From CAIWHR01 sp963779805 (GTDB lineage Bacteria > Pseudomonadota > Gammaproteobacteria > Burkholderiales > Casimicrobiaceae), in the NCBI GenBank assembly GCA_963779805.1, contig CAVZZN010000013.1, positions 1 to 64,000 on the forward strand: a stretch of DNA of 64,000 bases, given 5' to 3'. Under the pieces are notes generated by a model. That model was given only the letters and a program-made list of their open reading frames with translations. It was not told where the DNA came from and did no database searches. Shown here in pieces: positions 1 to 10,404 of the stretch. A program made the translations under genes and the position numbers. Positions within the stretch are counted from its first letter, which is position 1, and each line of letters opens with the position of its first letter.

Positions 1-2757
1 ACCGCGACGGCCACCGAGAGGTTGTAGCCCAGCCACCACATCAGCCACACCCCGCCCACCAGCGCGAACGGCACCGACAGCATGACGATGAGCGTCTCGG
101 TGAGGCGGCGGAAGTTGAGGTACAGCAGGGTGAAGATCACGAAGAGCGTGAACGGGACCACGATCTTGAGCTTCTGCGCCGCGCGCTCCATGTACTCGAA
201 CTGGCCGCTCCAGCTGATGTAATACCCCGGCGGGATCTTCACCTGCTCCTCGACCGCCTTGCGCGCGTCGGCCACGTACGAGCCGATGTCGCGGTCGCGG
301 ATGTCGACGTAGATGTAGGCCGACAGCAGCGCGTTCTCGGTCCGGATCTGCGGGGCACCCTTCACGATCGAGAGGCGCGCGACCTGTCCGAGCGGCACCA
401 TCGCGCCGTCCATCGTGGTCACCAGCACCGAGCGCGCGATCTGCTCCGGGTTGCTGCGCAGCTCGCGCGGATAGCGCACGTTGACGCCGAAGCGCTCGCG
501 TCCTTCGACCGTCGTGGTGACCAGCTCGCCGCCCAGGGCGGTCGCGATCACCTCCTGCAGGTCGCCCGGCGAGAGGCCGTAGCGCGCGAGGGCCGTGCGA
601 TCCGGATCGATGTCGAGGTAGTAGCCGCCGGTGAGGCGCTCGGCGAACGCGCTGGTCGTGCCCGGCACCGTTTTCACCACCGCCTCGATCTCCTTGGCGA
701 CCCTCTCCATGCCCGCCAGGTCCTTGCCGAACACCTTGATGCCGATCGGCGTGCGAATGCCGGTCGAGAGCATGTCGAGGCGCGCCTTGATCGGCATCGT
801 CCACGCGTTCGACACCCCGGGGATCTGCAGCGCCTGGTCCAGTTCCGCGATCAGCTTGTCGATGGTCATGCCCTCGGGCCACTCGCTCTCGGGCTTCAGG
901 TTGATCACCGTCTCGAACATCTCCAGCGGCGCGGGGTCGGTGGCGGTCTGCGCGCGCCCGGCCTTGCCGAACACGGAGGCGACCTCGGGGAAGCTCTTGA
1001 TGATCTTGTTCTGCGTCTGCAGCAGCTCGGCCGCCTTGGTCACCGACATCGCGGGGAGCGAGGTCGGCATGTAGAAGAGCGTCCCTTCGTTGAGCGTCGG
1101 CATGAACTCGGTGCCCAGGCGCGAGGCGGGATACCAAGTGATCCCGAGCGCCACGAGGGCGAGCAGGATGGTGATCATGCGGAACCGCAGCACCGTGCGG
1201 ATCACCGGCCGATAGAGCCAGATCAGGAACCGGTTCACCGGGTTCTTCGCCTCGGGCATGATCCGGCCGCGCACGAACAGCACCATCAGCACCGGCACGA
1301 GCGTCACCGACAGCAGCGCCGCGCCCGCCATCGCGAAGGTCTTGGTGTAGGCGAGCGGGGCGAACATGCGGCCTTCCTGCGCCTCCAGCGTGAACACCGG
1401 CAGGAACGACACCGTGATGATGAGCAGCGAGAAGAACAGCGCCGGGTCCGACCTCGCGGCAGGCGTCGATCAGCGCCTGCACCCGCGATTCGCCCTGGCT
1501 TCAGCCGCTCGAGGTGCTTGTGCGCGTTCTCGATCATCACGATGGCCGCGTCGACCATGGCCCCGATGGCGATGGCGATGCCGCCCAGGCTCATGATGTT
1601 GGAGTTCATGCCCAGCGCGCGCATGGCGATGAACGCCATCAGCACGCCCACCGGCAGCATCAGGATCGCCACCAGCGCGCTGCGCACGTGCAGCAGGAAG
1701 ACCACGCACACCAGCGCCACGATGATGCTTTCCTCGGTCAGCGTGCGCTTGAGGGTCGCGATCGCGCGGTGGATGAGATCGGAGCGGTCGTAGACGGTGA
1801 CGATGTCGACGCCCGGGCGGCAAGCCGGCCGCCACTTCCTTCACCTTGGCCTTGAGATTGTCGATCACCTCGAGCGCGTTCTGGCCGTAGCGGGCCATCG
1901 CGATGCCCGGCGACCACCTCGCCTTCGCCGTTGAGCTCGGTCAGGCCGCGCCGCTCGTCGGGCCCGAGCTCCACGCGCGCCACGTCGCGGATCAGCACCG
2001 GCGTGCCCTTGTCGCTCTTCACCACGAGGTTCTCGATGTCCTGCCTGCCGCGCAGGTAGCCGCGGCCGCGCACCATGTACTCGGTCTCGGCCATCTCGAT
2101 CACGCGCCCGCCGACGTCGCGGTTCGAGTCGCGGATCACCTGGCCGATCCTTGCGAGCGGCACGCCGTAGCTGCGCAGGCGCACCGGATCGACCACCACC
2201 TGGTACTGCTGCACGAAGCCGCCGATGCTCGCGACCTCGGCGACGCCTTGCGCCTTCGCGAGCTGGTAGCGCAGGTACCAGTCCTGCAGCGTGCGCAGCT
2301 CGGCCAGGCTCTTCTGGGCGCCGACCACCGCGTATTCGTACACCCAGCCCACGCCGGTCGCATCGGGACCGAGCTGGGGCGTCACGCCCTGCGGCAGGCG
2401 ACCCGCGGCGAAGTTGAGGTACTCGAGGACCCGCGAGCGCGCCCAGTAGATGTCGGTGCCGTCCTCGAAGATCACGTACACGAACGAGGCGCCGAAGAAG
2501 GAGAAGCCGCGCACCACCTTCGACTTCGGCACCGACAGCATCGCGGTGGTGAGCGGATACGTGACCTGGTCCTCGACCACCTGCGGCGCCTGCCCGCTGT
2601 ATTCGGTGTAGATGATGACCTGCACGTCGGACAGGTCGGGCAGGGCGTCGAGCGGCGTGCGCACGACGGCGTACACGCCTGCAAGCACCACCAGCACCGT
2701 GGCGAGGAGGACGAGCACGCGGTTGCGCACCGACCAGTCGATCAGCTTGCCGAGCAT
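1..2757 (-). CDS. cusA: CusA-type Cu(I)/Ag(I) efflux RND pump, C-terminus beyond window
   Basis: Inner-membrane RND proton/metal antiporter of a CusCBA tripartite pump that expels Cu+/Ag+ from the periplasm and cytoplasm. It starts MLGKLIDWSVRN with the first membrane helix just after, and has the large periplasmic loops of the HME family. The stretch TMPIKARLDMLSTGIRTP is typical of the Cu/Ag branch rather than the Co/Zn/Cd branch (family knowledge). About 915 of the usual 1,040 or so residues are present; the end lies left of position 1. The frame breaks near 1905, 1820, 1497 and 1455. Each is repaired by removing one base from a GGG or CCC run, so these look like sequence errors. The ATG at 2757-2755 lies one base past the stop of the adaptor gene, so the two are cotranscribed. 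Family is certain; metal specificity is inferred. Confidence 0.9.
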
Positions 2758-2758
2758 G

Positions 2759-4436
2759 TCAGTGTCCTGCGTGCGCGCCGGTCGGCGCGCCCTTCGCCGA
2801 TGCACTCGCCGCCGGTGCGGTCGTGGCCGGTGCGGCCGGGCCGGAGCCTGCCGCCCGCGGCTTGATCGAGGTGATGACCCACTCGCCGGGCTTGCGCTCC
2901 ACGAACTCGAACGCGACCGGCGCTGCCCTGGCTTGAGGCCCTGCGATGAGGCTGGGGTTGGCCGGCACGAACTCCATGGTCATCGCCGGCCACTTGAGCG
3001 AAGGCGACGGGTCCGTGCGCGATCATGATCGCGCCGGTCGCCGGGTCGATCGAGTCGACCGTGCCTTCGGCCTTGTGGCCGACGTTCACCGCAGCGGCCC
3101 CCGCATCAGGCGCGGCAACTGCGGGTTGCGCCGACGAATCCTTGTCGGGCGCGGTGAAGGTGCCGATCGCGGCGCGCAGGTTGCTCTCCGCGTCGATCAG
3201 GAAGTTCGCGGACGTGACCACCGGCTCGCCTTCCTTCACGCCCTTCACGACCTCGACGTAGTCGTCGCTGCGATACCCGAGCGCCACCTCGCGCGGCTCG
3301 AACCGGCCCTCGGCCTTCTGCACCAGCACGATGCGTCGCGTGCCGCTGTCGATCACGGCGGAATTCGGGACGGTCAGCACCTTGCTGCGGCCGACGGAGG
3401 CGAGCTCCACCTGCGCGTACATGCCGGGCTTCAGCAGGTTGCCGGGATTCGCGAGCTCGAAGCGGACGGGGATCGTGCGCGTCTCGGGCTTGAGCGTGGG
3501 ATAGATGTACGTCACGCGGCCATTGAACCGGCGATCCGGATAGGCGTTGATCTGCACCTTTCCCGTGGTGCCGGTGCGCACCTGGCCGATGTCCTGCTCG
3601 TTGACGTCGGCGATGACCCACACCGCGGAAAGGTCACCGATCTGATACAGCATGTCGCCGGGCATGAAGCGCATGCCCTGCACCGCCTTCTTCTCCAGAA
3701 CGACGCCGCCCACGGGTGCGCGGAAGGTGAGGGTGCGTCGCGCCGGAGCGCCTTCGGAGATCGCGCGGATCTGCTCCTCGGACACGTCGAACGCGCGCAG
3801 GCGCGCGAGGCTCGCGTCGGCGAGGCGCTGCATCGGCGCCTGCGCCTCGGGCCCCGCCGCGGCGAGGCTCTTCACCGCCTGCATCGCGATCGCGTACTCG
3901 CGCTGCACGGACACGAGCTCCGGGCTGTACATCTCGAACAGCGGCTGGCCCTTCGCCACCGGCTGCCCCGTGGCGTTGACGTGCAGCGTCTCGACGTAGC
4001 CCTCGAACCGCGGCGTCACGCCGATCACGCGGCGCTCGTCGATCTCGACGCGTCCGGACGCCGTGACCGTCGACTGCAGATTGCGGATCGCGGCCGGCTC
4101 CGTGCGCACCCCGAGCTTCTGCACGCGATCGACCGCGATGCGCAGCTCGTTGCCGTTCGCAGGTGCCGAGTCCTCGCCCTCGTACACCGGGATGTAGTCC
4201 ATCCCCATCGGGTCCTTCTTCGGCACCGGCGAGGTGTCGGGCAGACCCCATGGGATTGCGGTAGTAGAGGAGCTTGCGCTCCTTCGTCCCCGCGGCGGCG
4301 CTCGACGGCGATGCCGCGGCTGTCGCCTCGGCGCTTCCGGCGCGCCAGGGCCGGCGCGGTGGGCGTACCAGTATCCGCCCGCAGCGCCCAGCGCGAGCGT
4401 GATCGCCGCGACGAGCATGACCGAACCGGTCTTCAC
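2759..4436 (-). CDS. cusB: CusB-like periplasmic adaptor with fused C-terminal CusF domain
   Basis: Membrane-fusion protein linking the CusA pump to the outer-membrane channel. A GTG start at 4436 overlaps the stop of the upstream outer-membrane factor by GTGA and leads into one N-terminal membrane anchor. Next comes the heavy-metal-binding motif region ending KKDPMGMDYIPVYEGE, then the barrel-sandwich and beta-barrel domains (for example APVGGVVLEKKAVQGMRF). After a linker rich in Ala and Pro the protein ends in a CusF-like metallochaperone domain with HGPV, then LKWPAMTMEF after correcting one extra T near 3000. Such a fusion hands Cu+ to the pump directly. The frame is also disturbed near 4250, where one extra G interrupts the NPMGLPDTSP motif, and near 2940. 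Confidence 0.88.
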
Positions 4437-5793
4437 AGCTTGTCTCCCAGCAGACGTTCGATGTCGATCAGACGCATCTGCGCGTCCACCTCGAATTTCA
4501 GCGCGTCGATGCGCGCGCGCCGGATCTGGCGCTGCGCCGTCGAGCACGTCGGCAAAATCCACCTTGCCGTTCTCGTACGCCGCGAGCGCCGACGAGAAGG
4601 TCACCTGCGCCTGCGGGACCAGGTGATCGGTCGCGAGCTGCGCCTGGCGCCGCGCGAGCTCGTAGGAGGCGGCGCTCTCCGAGAGCTGCGCCACGGCCTC
4701 GATTCGCGGCGGCGTCGCGGCGCGCACGCGCGGCCGAGAGCATCGCCTCGGCTTCGCGCTCCTGCGAACGGCGTGCGCCCTGCTGCAACGGGATGCTCAC
4801 TTCCAGCATCACTTCCCACATCGCCGATCTTCGTTGCCGGTCTGGATCGGCGAGACGCCCACGGTGAAGTCCGGGATAGCGATTGCGATACGTGAGCTCG
4901 CGGTTCTTCTCCGCCGCGCGCACGCGCGCTGCTTCGGCCGCCAGGTTGGGGTTGCGGTCGCAGGAGCCGCTGCTCGAGCTTCGGTCGCGTCCACGTCGGC
5001 GGCGCTTCGGCAACGGCGGCAGCTTTGCGGTGCGGCGAGTGGATCGAACGCGCGGCGTCCGAGCAGCGCGTTGATGCGCGCCTGCGCGTGGTGACGCTCG
5101 TTCTCCTGCATCAGGAGGTCGCTCATCATGCCCACCACTTCACCCTGCGCGCGCACGGCGTCCTGCTGCGGGGCGAGACCGCCCGCATAGCGCGTCTGGG
5201 CGATCTGCTGCAACTGCTCCATCAGCCCGATGATCTCGGTGGTGACCGCGGCGGTACGGCTGGTGAGGTAATACTGCGCGTACGCCGTCTTGATCTTCGC
5301 CGCGATCTCCGCCCAGCTCGCATCGACCCTGGCGCTCGCCTCGTCGGCCCCGGCCTCCGCCGCCTCCTCGCGCAACGCGCGCTTGCCGAAGAACGGGATC
5401 GGCTGCATCAGCGTGTACTTGGTCGATCCGACCTGGCTCGGCAGCAGGCTGGGCGACTTGTCCGTGCCCGCGTTGGTGATGTCCTGCAGCTCGACGCGCG
5501 CGATCGGGTCGGGCCACGCTCCCGCCGATTCGGCGCGCTCGCGCGCCGCGGTCACTTCGTGGCGCATGCCGGCGAGCTCGGGATTGTGCTCGCGGGCGTA
5601 CTGCAGCAGCGATTCGAGGGAGCTGCCGAGCGTCATCCGGCGCCGTTGCCGACTGCGCCGCCCATCGGATGCGGCGAGGGTGGCGCTGCAGCGCCGCCCG
5701 AGCGAGCAGGCGCCGCGCCAGCGCCAGGCGCGCCGAGGCGCGAAGCGACCTGCGCGTGCGGCGGGCAATCGTCGTGCAGAGCCGTCGAGTCAT
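4433..5793 (-). CDS. TolC/CusC-type outer-membrane efflux factor
   Basis: Outer-membrane channel of the metal efflux pump. The readable core begins near 5635 with LESLLQYAREHNPELAGMRH, the usual start of an OEP repeat, and continues with PFFGKRALREEAAEAG and the long alpha-helical stretches of the family. The second OEP repeat is split over frames (breaks near 5045, 4890, 4810, 4730 and 4545). The ATG at 5793 gives a basic N-terminus (MTRRLC) that should become a signal peptide once a break around 5650-5720 is corrected; this part is too damaged to confirm. A TTG lies directly upstream. The stop overlaps the adaptor start. The family assignment rests on the core and on its place between a CusF-like protein and CusB/CusA. 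Confidence 0.8.
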
Positions 5794-5817
5794 CAATTGA
5801 TCCTTCGTGCGGGCGAC

Positions 5818-6168
5818 TCACTTGACCGGCTCGTAGGCCACCATCGTGAGCACGCCGTTGGGGTTCTCCGCGGCGAAGCGGATGCGGTCGCCTTCCTTGA
5901 GCTTGTCGAGCCAGGTCGGGTCGGTGACGCGGAAGGGCATCGTCATCTTCGGCATGTCGAGGTTGCGGATCGCCTCGTGCGAGATCGTGACGCGGCCGCT
6001 GGCCTTGTCCACGCGCTTGACGACGCCGTCCGTGTACGCGGCCTTGACCGAAGCGGTCGCGGTCGCCGGCGCCGACATGGCCATCGCACCGTGATTGTGT
6101 TGCGCGAAAGCAGGCGCTGCGAGTGCGGCGACTACGGCGAGGCTGGCAACGAGGGTGATCGGCTTCAT
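5818..6168 (-). CDS. CusF-like periplasmic copper-binding protein, Met-type
   Basis: Small secreted copper chaperone of 116 residues and the first gene of the efflux operon. The signal peptide is MKPITLVASL with cleavage after PAFA, followed by a His/Met-rich start (HNHGAMAM). The CusF fold carries His64 and the motif DMPKMTMPF at residues 71-79. Met72 stands where E. coli CusF has the Trp that caps Cu+, while Met75 and Met77 match the other ligands. ATG 6168 is preferred to an upstream in-frame start at 6201 because it has a good AGGAGA site about 8 bases upstream and opens the signal peptide directly. It should deliver Cu+/Ag+ to the CusB/CusA proteins encoded downstream. Confidence 0.85.
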   Translation of the reverse strand: MKPITLVASLAVVAALAAPAFAQHNHGAMAMSAPATATASVKAAYTDGVVKRVDKASGRVTISHEAIRNLDMPKMTMPFRVTDPTWLDKLKEGDRIRFAAENPNGVLTMVAYEPVK

Positions 6169-6241
6169 CGTGGAGTCTCCTGGTCGGTTTGGGGTGCACA
6201 CGCATGGTGCCGCGGCGAGCGTTGCACGAACCTGACGCGAT

Positions 6242-6259
6242 GATTACAAGTCTGTAATC
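6242..6259. promoter_or_regulatory. Perfect GATTACA-N4-TGTAATC palindrome, candidate CopR/CusR operator
   Basis: An 18-bp inverted repeat with 7-bp arms lies in the 306-bp gap between the leftward copper efflux operon (start 6168) and the rightward DsbA/two-component genes (start 6475). Dyads with TTACA/TGTAA arms are used by OmpR-family heavy-metal regulators, and such a regulator is encoded at 7221. Its place about 70 bp from the efflux start fits an activator site for that operon. The rest of the gap holds no gene; near 6411 there is a GGGGTACTCC...GGACCCC fragment like the repeats at 54.14 kb. Function is inferred. Confidence 0.5.
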
Positions 6260-6474
6260 TGCGCGCACTTCGGCCGCGCGCTTGATCTCGCGCAAAGTTC
6301 GCCGTCCCCGCACCGATCTGCGCGAACGCCGAGCGGGCTTGCGCTGCATCAACGTGTGCCCGCTTCGATCCGGCATCATCGGCCGCGTCACCTCGCCTCC
6401 TTGCCATGACCCCTGGGGTACTCCAGAGGGACCCCGGAGGCGAACCCGGAGGTGGGCATACGAAGGGAATGCAA

Positions 6475-7125
6475 ATGAACAGGAAACACGTAATCGGAAT
6501 CGCGGCCGTGCTGCTCGTGGCGTGCGTCGCCGGCGCCGTCGGCCTCTATCGCACCGCGCAGGCGAAGGACGCAGCGCAGGTCGCCGCGCGCAACCAGACC
6601 TATCTCGCGCGGGCGCATGCGCCCACCGAAGGGGCCGCGACGGCAAGCGTCCACATCGTCGAGTTCATGGATCCGGCGTGCGACACGTGCCGCGCCTTCT
6701 CGCCGCTCGTGAAGCAGATGCTGCGCGCGCACCCCGGCGCGATCAGCCTGACCGTGCGCCACGTCGCGTTCCACGAGGGCTCCGAGTACGCCGTGCGCAT
6801 CCTCGAGGCCTCGCGCGCGCAGGGCAAGTACTGGGAAACGATGTCCGCGCTGCTTGCGGCGCAGCCGAAGTGGGTGTTCAACCACCGCGTGCAGCCCGAG
6901 CTCATCTGGGGCGCGCTGCAGGGCGTGGGCCTCGACCTCGACCGCATCCGCAACGACATGAACTCGCCGGAGGTCACGCAGCGCATCGCGCAGGACGCGA
7001 GCGACGCGAAGGCGCTCAAGGTGACGATGACGCCGGAGTTCTTCGTCAACGGCAAGCCCCTGCCGAGCTTCGGCTACGAGCAGCTCAACGACCTCGTGCA
7101 AGGGGCGCTCGCCGAGCGCTCCTGA
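6475..7125 (+). CDS. DsbA-family thioredoxin-fold thiol oxidoreductase
   Basis: Exported disulfide-exchange protein. It has one N-terminal hydrophobic segment (signal anchor, about residues 5-22), then a DsbA/Frankel-type thioredoxin fold with the active site DPACDTCRAF and a cis-Pro loop region TPEFF near the C-terminus. Closest in layout to the DsbG/DsbA proteins found in metal-resistance clusters. ATG 6475 is preferred to ATG 6469 because the GAAGGGA site at 6462-6468 is 6-8 bases upstream of the former but touches the latter. The frame is intact, about 217 residues. It may protect periplasmic thiols from copper or help assemble copper proteins; this is inferred from its position between the efflux operon and its presumed regulators. 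Confidence 0.8.
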   Translation: MNRKHVIGIAAVLLVACVAGAVGLYRTAQAKDAAQVAARNQTYLARAHAPTEGAATASVHIVEFMDPACDTCRAFSPLVKQMLRAHPGAISLTVRHVAFHEGSEYAVRILEASRAQGKYWETMSALLAAQPKWVFNHRVQPELIWGALQGVGLDLDRIRNDMNSPEVTQRIAQDASDAKALKVTMTPEFFVNGKPLPSFGYEQLNDLVQGALAERS

Positions 7126-7220
7126 ACGTCTTGTAAACTCCGGGCGTCGCGAGCGAGGCCGCAAGGCGCCCGGTGCCGTGCAGAACGGGCCACGCTCGCT
7201 CCACCCGTGAAGCGTGGCGC

Positions 7221-7902
7221 ATGAAGCTCCTCATCGTCGAGGACGAGACCAAGGCCGGCGATTACCTGCAGCAGGGTCTCACCGAGGCCGGCTTCGGCGT
7301 GGATCTCGTGCGCAACGGGGTCGACGGCATGCACGCGGCGCTGACCGGCGAGTACGACCTCGTGATCCTCGACGTGATGCTGCCGGGCCTCGATGGCTTC
7401 AACGTGGTGCAGGCCCTGCGCGGCGCGGGGCGCAGCATGCCCGTGCTGTTCCTGTCGGCGCGCGACCAGGTCGACGATCGGGTGAAGGGCCTCGAGCTGG
7501 GCGCCGACGACTACCTCACCAAGCCCTTCGCCTTCGCCGAGCTTCTCGCGCGCGTGCGCACGCTGCTGCGGCGGGGCAAGGCCAAGGAACCGGGAATCCT
7601 GCAGGCGGCCGATCTCGAGGTCGACGTCGCTGCGCCGTCGCGTCACCCGCGCCGGGCGGCGCATCGAGCTCACGGCCAAGGAATTCGCGCTGCTGGAGCT
7701 GCTGCTGCGCCGGCGCGGCGAGGTGCTGCCGCGCTCGCTGATCGCCTCGCAGGTCTGGGACATGAACTTCGACAGCGACACCAACGTGATCGACGTGGCG
7801 GTGCGCCGGCTGCGGGCCAAGATCGACGAAGGCTTCGAGCCCAAGCTCATCCGCACGGTGCGCGGCATGGGCTACGTGCTCGACGACGGCGAGCCGGAAT
7901 GA
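7221..7902 (+). CDS. OmpR-family heavy-metal response regulator (CusR/CopR-like)
   Basis: DNA-binding response regulator. The receiver domain (residues 1-115) has the acidic pair in VEDE, phospho-acceptor Asp51 in VILDVMLPG and Lys101 in LTKPF. The C-terminal winged helix ends RTVRGMGYVLDD, as in CusR, CopR and CzcR. One extra base near 7628 breaks the frame between the two domains; removing it restores DVLRRRVTRAG and the wHTH. The ATGA at 7899-7902 overlaps the kinase start, so regulator and kinase are translationally coupled. Likely target: the divergent copper efflux operon through the palindrome at 6242. Confidence 0.88.
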
Positions 7903-9345
7903 AGCGCCTGCGCAGATCGATGACGGTCCGGCTCACGCTGCTCTTCGCGGCGGTATCGAGCGCGGTGCTGCTCATCGTCGGCTACGTGATCGGCGTCGCC
8001 GTCGACGCCCACTTCGCCGAGCAGGACCGCGGCGATCTCGCGAGCAAGGTGGAGCTCGCGACGCGGGTCCTGTCGCGCGTCAGCGCATCCGGCGCAGCTC
8101 GACGCCGTGCCCCAGCAGCTCGACGACGCGCTCGTCGGCCAGCACGGCCTCTCGATCGCGATCGTGCGCCGCAACGGCGAGATCCTGTTCGCGACCTCCG
8201 GCGCGCCGTTTCCCAGGCCGATGCTCGAACCCGGGCGACGCGATGCGGATGGCACCCTGGCGACGTGGGAAGCCGGCGGCCATGCGTACCGCGGGCTCGT
8301 CGCCATCGTCCCGGTGGCGCTCGCGAGCGAGAACCCGGCCACCGTCGCGGTCGCGCTCAACATCGATCATCACCGCGCGTTCCTGCACCAATTCGCACGC
8401 ACGCTCTGGATCGCGATCGCCGCCGGTGCGCTGGTGATGGCCTTCCTCGGATGGATCGCGGCGCGACGCGGCCTCGTACCGGTCGAGGCCATGACGCGGG
8501 TCACGCGCGGCATCTCCGCCACGCGCCTGGGCGATCGCGTCGATCTCGAGACGCTGCCGCGAGAGCTGGTCGGGCTCGGGAGCGCCTTCAACGACATGCT
8601 CGTGCGCCTGGAGGAAGGCTTCCGGCGCCTTTCCGAATTCTCGTCCGATCTCGCGCACGAGCTGCGCACGCCGATCAGCACGCTGATGACGCAGACGCAG
8701 GTGGCGCTCTCTCGCGCTCGCTCGGCCGAGGAATATCGCGAAGTGCTGTATGCCAATCTCGAGGAGTTCGATCGCATCGCGCGCATGATCGGCGACATGC
8801 TGTTCCTCGCCAAGTCCGAGAACGGCCTGATGGTGCCGCGCAACGAGCCGTTCGAGCTCGCCGACGAGGCGAAGCAGCTGTTCGATTTCTACGAGGCGCT
8901 CGCGGAGGAGAATGGCGTGCGCCTCGAGCTCGAGGGAAGCGGCCGCATTCGCGGCGACGCGCTCATGATCCGCCGCGCGCTGTCCAACCTCATCTCGAAT
9001 GCGCTGCGCTACACGGGGCGCGGCGAGCCGATCCGCGTGAGCATCGGCACGACGCCCGGACACAACGTGCGCGTGGTGGTCGAGAACCGCGGCACGACCA
9101 TTCCGCCCGCGCACCTGCAGCGCATCTTCGACCGCTTCCATCGCGTCGATCCCGCACGGCATCGCGCGTCGGAAGGCGCGGGCCTGGGGCTCGCGATCAC
9201 CAAGTCGATCGTCGAGGCGCATCGCGGGACGATCGAGGTCGTGTCGCGCGAGGGCTGCACGCGGTTCATGCTCACGTTTCCCGGGATCGAGGAGCCCCGC
9301 CGGCCGGCGCACGCAAAGGCCGGCACGGTGCGCGAGCCGCGGTAG
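7899..9345 (+). CDS. Heavy-metal sensor histidine kinase (CusS/CopS-like)
   Basis: Membrane sensor kinase partner of the preceding regulator. It has TM1 at about residues 10-32, a periplasmic sensor loop, and TM2 near position 8400-8460, then a HAMP-like linker. The H-box is DLAHELRTPISTL, and ATPase boxes include NLISNALRY and GAGLGLAITKSI. The heavy-metal sensor kinase family (length about 460-480) fits the corrected length of about 481. A single frame break lies near 8095 in the periplasmic part; the rest reads through to TAG at 9345. The sensed metal (copper or silver) is inferred from the adjacent operon. Confidence 0.87.
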
Positions 9346-9538
9346 CGAGTGCGCGCCGCGATGTCCATGGCGCGCGGCGCCATGGGTACGGGCGACCGGG
9401 CGAGAGCGCGTCGGCGTGGCCCGGTGGTCCGGCCACTTGACCGCAGCCGGCGGCCCGCGCGTACAGTCCGCACGCGGCGCAACGCTGCCGCTCACCAGCG
9501 CGAGGCGGGCTCCGAGCCTGCCCGGGAGGAGACGCAAC

Positions 9539-10330
9539 GTGCCACTGCAGGCGGTGCTTCCGCTGCGGCTCTATCGCCAGATTGCGGGCCAGATCCAGGA
9601 TCTCATCGAGCGCGGCGAGTTCAAGGCCGGCTCGAGGCTGCCCGCCGAGCGCGAGCTTGCCGCCCAGCTCGGCGTATCGCGCACGTCGGTGCGCGAGGCG
9701 ATCATCTCGCTCGAGATCGCGGGGTTCGTGGAGGTGCGCGTCGGCACCGGCATCTTCGTGCGCCAGCCGCCGCGTCCGGGTGCCGGGCCCGCGGAGGGCG
9801 CGAGCGACAGGGGCCCGGGGCCCTTCGACCTGCTGTCGGCCCGCGCGATGATCGAAGGCGAGATCGCGGCCGTCGCGGCGCGCAATCGCCGCAAGTCCGA
9901 CGTGCAGCGACTGCGCGCCACGATCGAGCGCATGCGCGCCCACGCCGACGACGAGGATTTCGGCGAGCGCGACGCCGCCGATCGTGAATTCCACGAGCAC
10001 CTCGCGGCGATGACCGGCAACAGTGCCCTGGTCTGGATCGTCGGCAGCATGTGGGACCAGCGTCGCAGCGACCTGTGGCGTCGCACCGAGGCGCACTTCC
10101 ACACCCCCGAGCTGCGCGCCAAGACGCTGCTCGACCACGAGGCCATCGTCGCGGCGCTGCAGGCCGGCGATGCCGACGCCGCGCGCGAGGCGATGCGTCA
10201 TCATCTGTCGCGCGTGGCGCGGGAATTCCGCCGCCGGATCGAAGCGGAAAGCGCCGGCGCATCCCGCAGCCGTGCGCGTCCTGCACACCCGTCAACCCAC
10301 CGCCGCTCCGCTGCGCGGCGGGCCGCGTAG
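9539..10330 (+). CDS. GntR/FadR-family regulator with FCD domain, likely hexuronate repressor
   Basis: One-component repressor of 263 residues. The N-terminal winged helix (residues about 8-75: RLPAERELAAQLGVSRTSVR, then GTGIFVRQ) is of the GntR type. The all-alpha FCD effector domain follows (about 95-230, with acidic and His residues such as DREFHEHLAAMTGN and LLDHEAIVAAL). A GTG start at 9539 is chosen because a strong GGGAGGAGA site sits 6 bases upstream. Family members UxuR and ExuR respond to fructuronate or galacturonate, and the genes that follow encode hexuronate enzymes, so it is probably the local regulator. The C-terminal 35 residues are basic and low in complexity. The 193-bp gap before it shows nothing clear. 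Confidence 0.82.
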   Translation: MPLQAVLPLRLYRQIAGQIQDLIERGEFKAGSRLPAERELAAQLGVSRTSVREAIISLEIAGFVEVRVGTGIFVRQPPRPGAGPAEGASDRGPGPFDLLSARAMIEGEIAAVAARNRRKSDVQRLRATIERMRAHADDEDFGERDAADREFHEHLAAMTGNSALVWIVGSMWDQRRSDLWRRTEAHFHTPELRAKTLLDHEAIVAALQAGDADAAREAMRHHLSRVAREFRRRIEAESAGASRSRARPAHPSTHRRSAARRAA

Positions 10331-10404
10331 CAGGGAATCGCAGCACTGCCCCAGCACCGTCCGGAAGCCCGGGCCGCATTGCCCCAACGCACAGGAGGAT
10401 GTCC

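Noticed and set aside
1..2757. Frame breaks in cusA as evidence of a pseudogene
   Set aside because: The same kind of extra-base break occurs in essential genes such as dnaB and priB; sequence error explains them all better.
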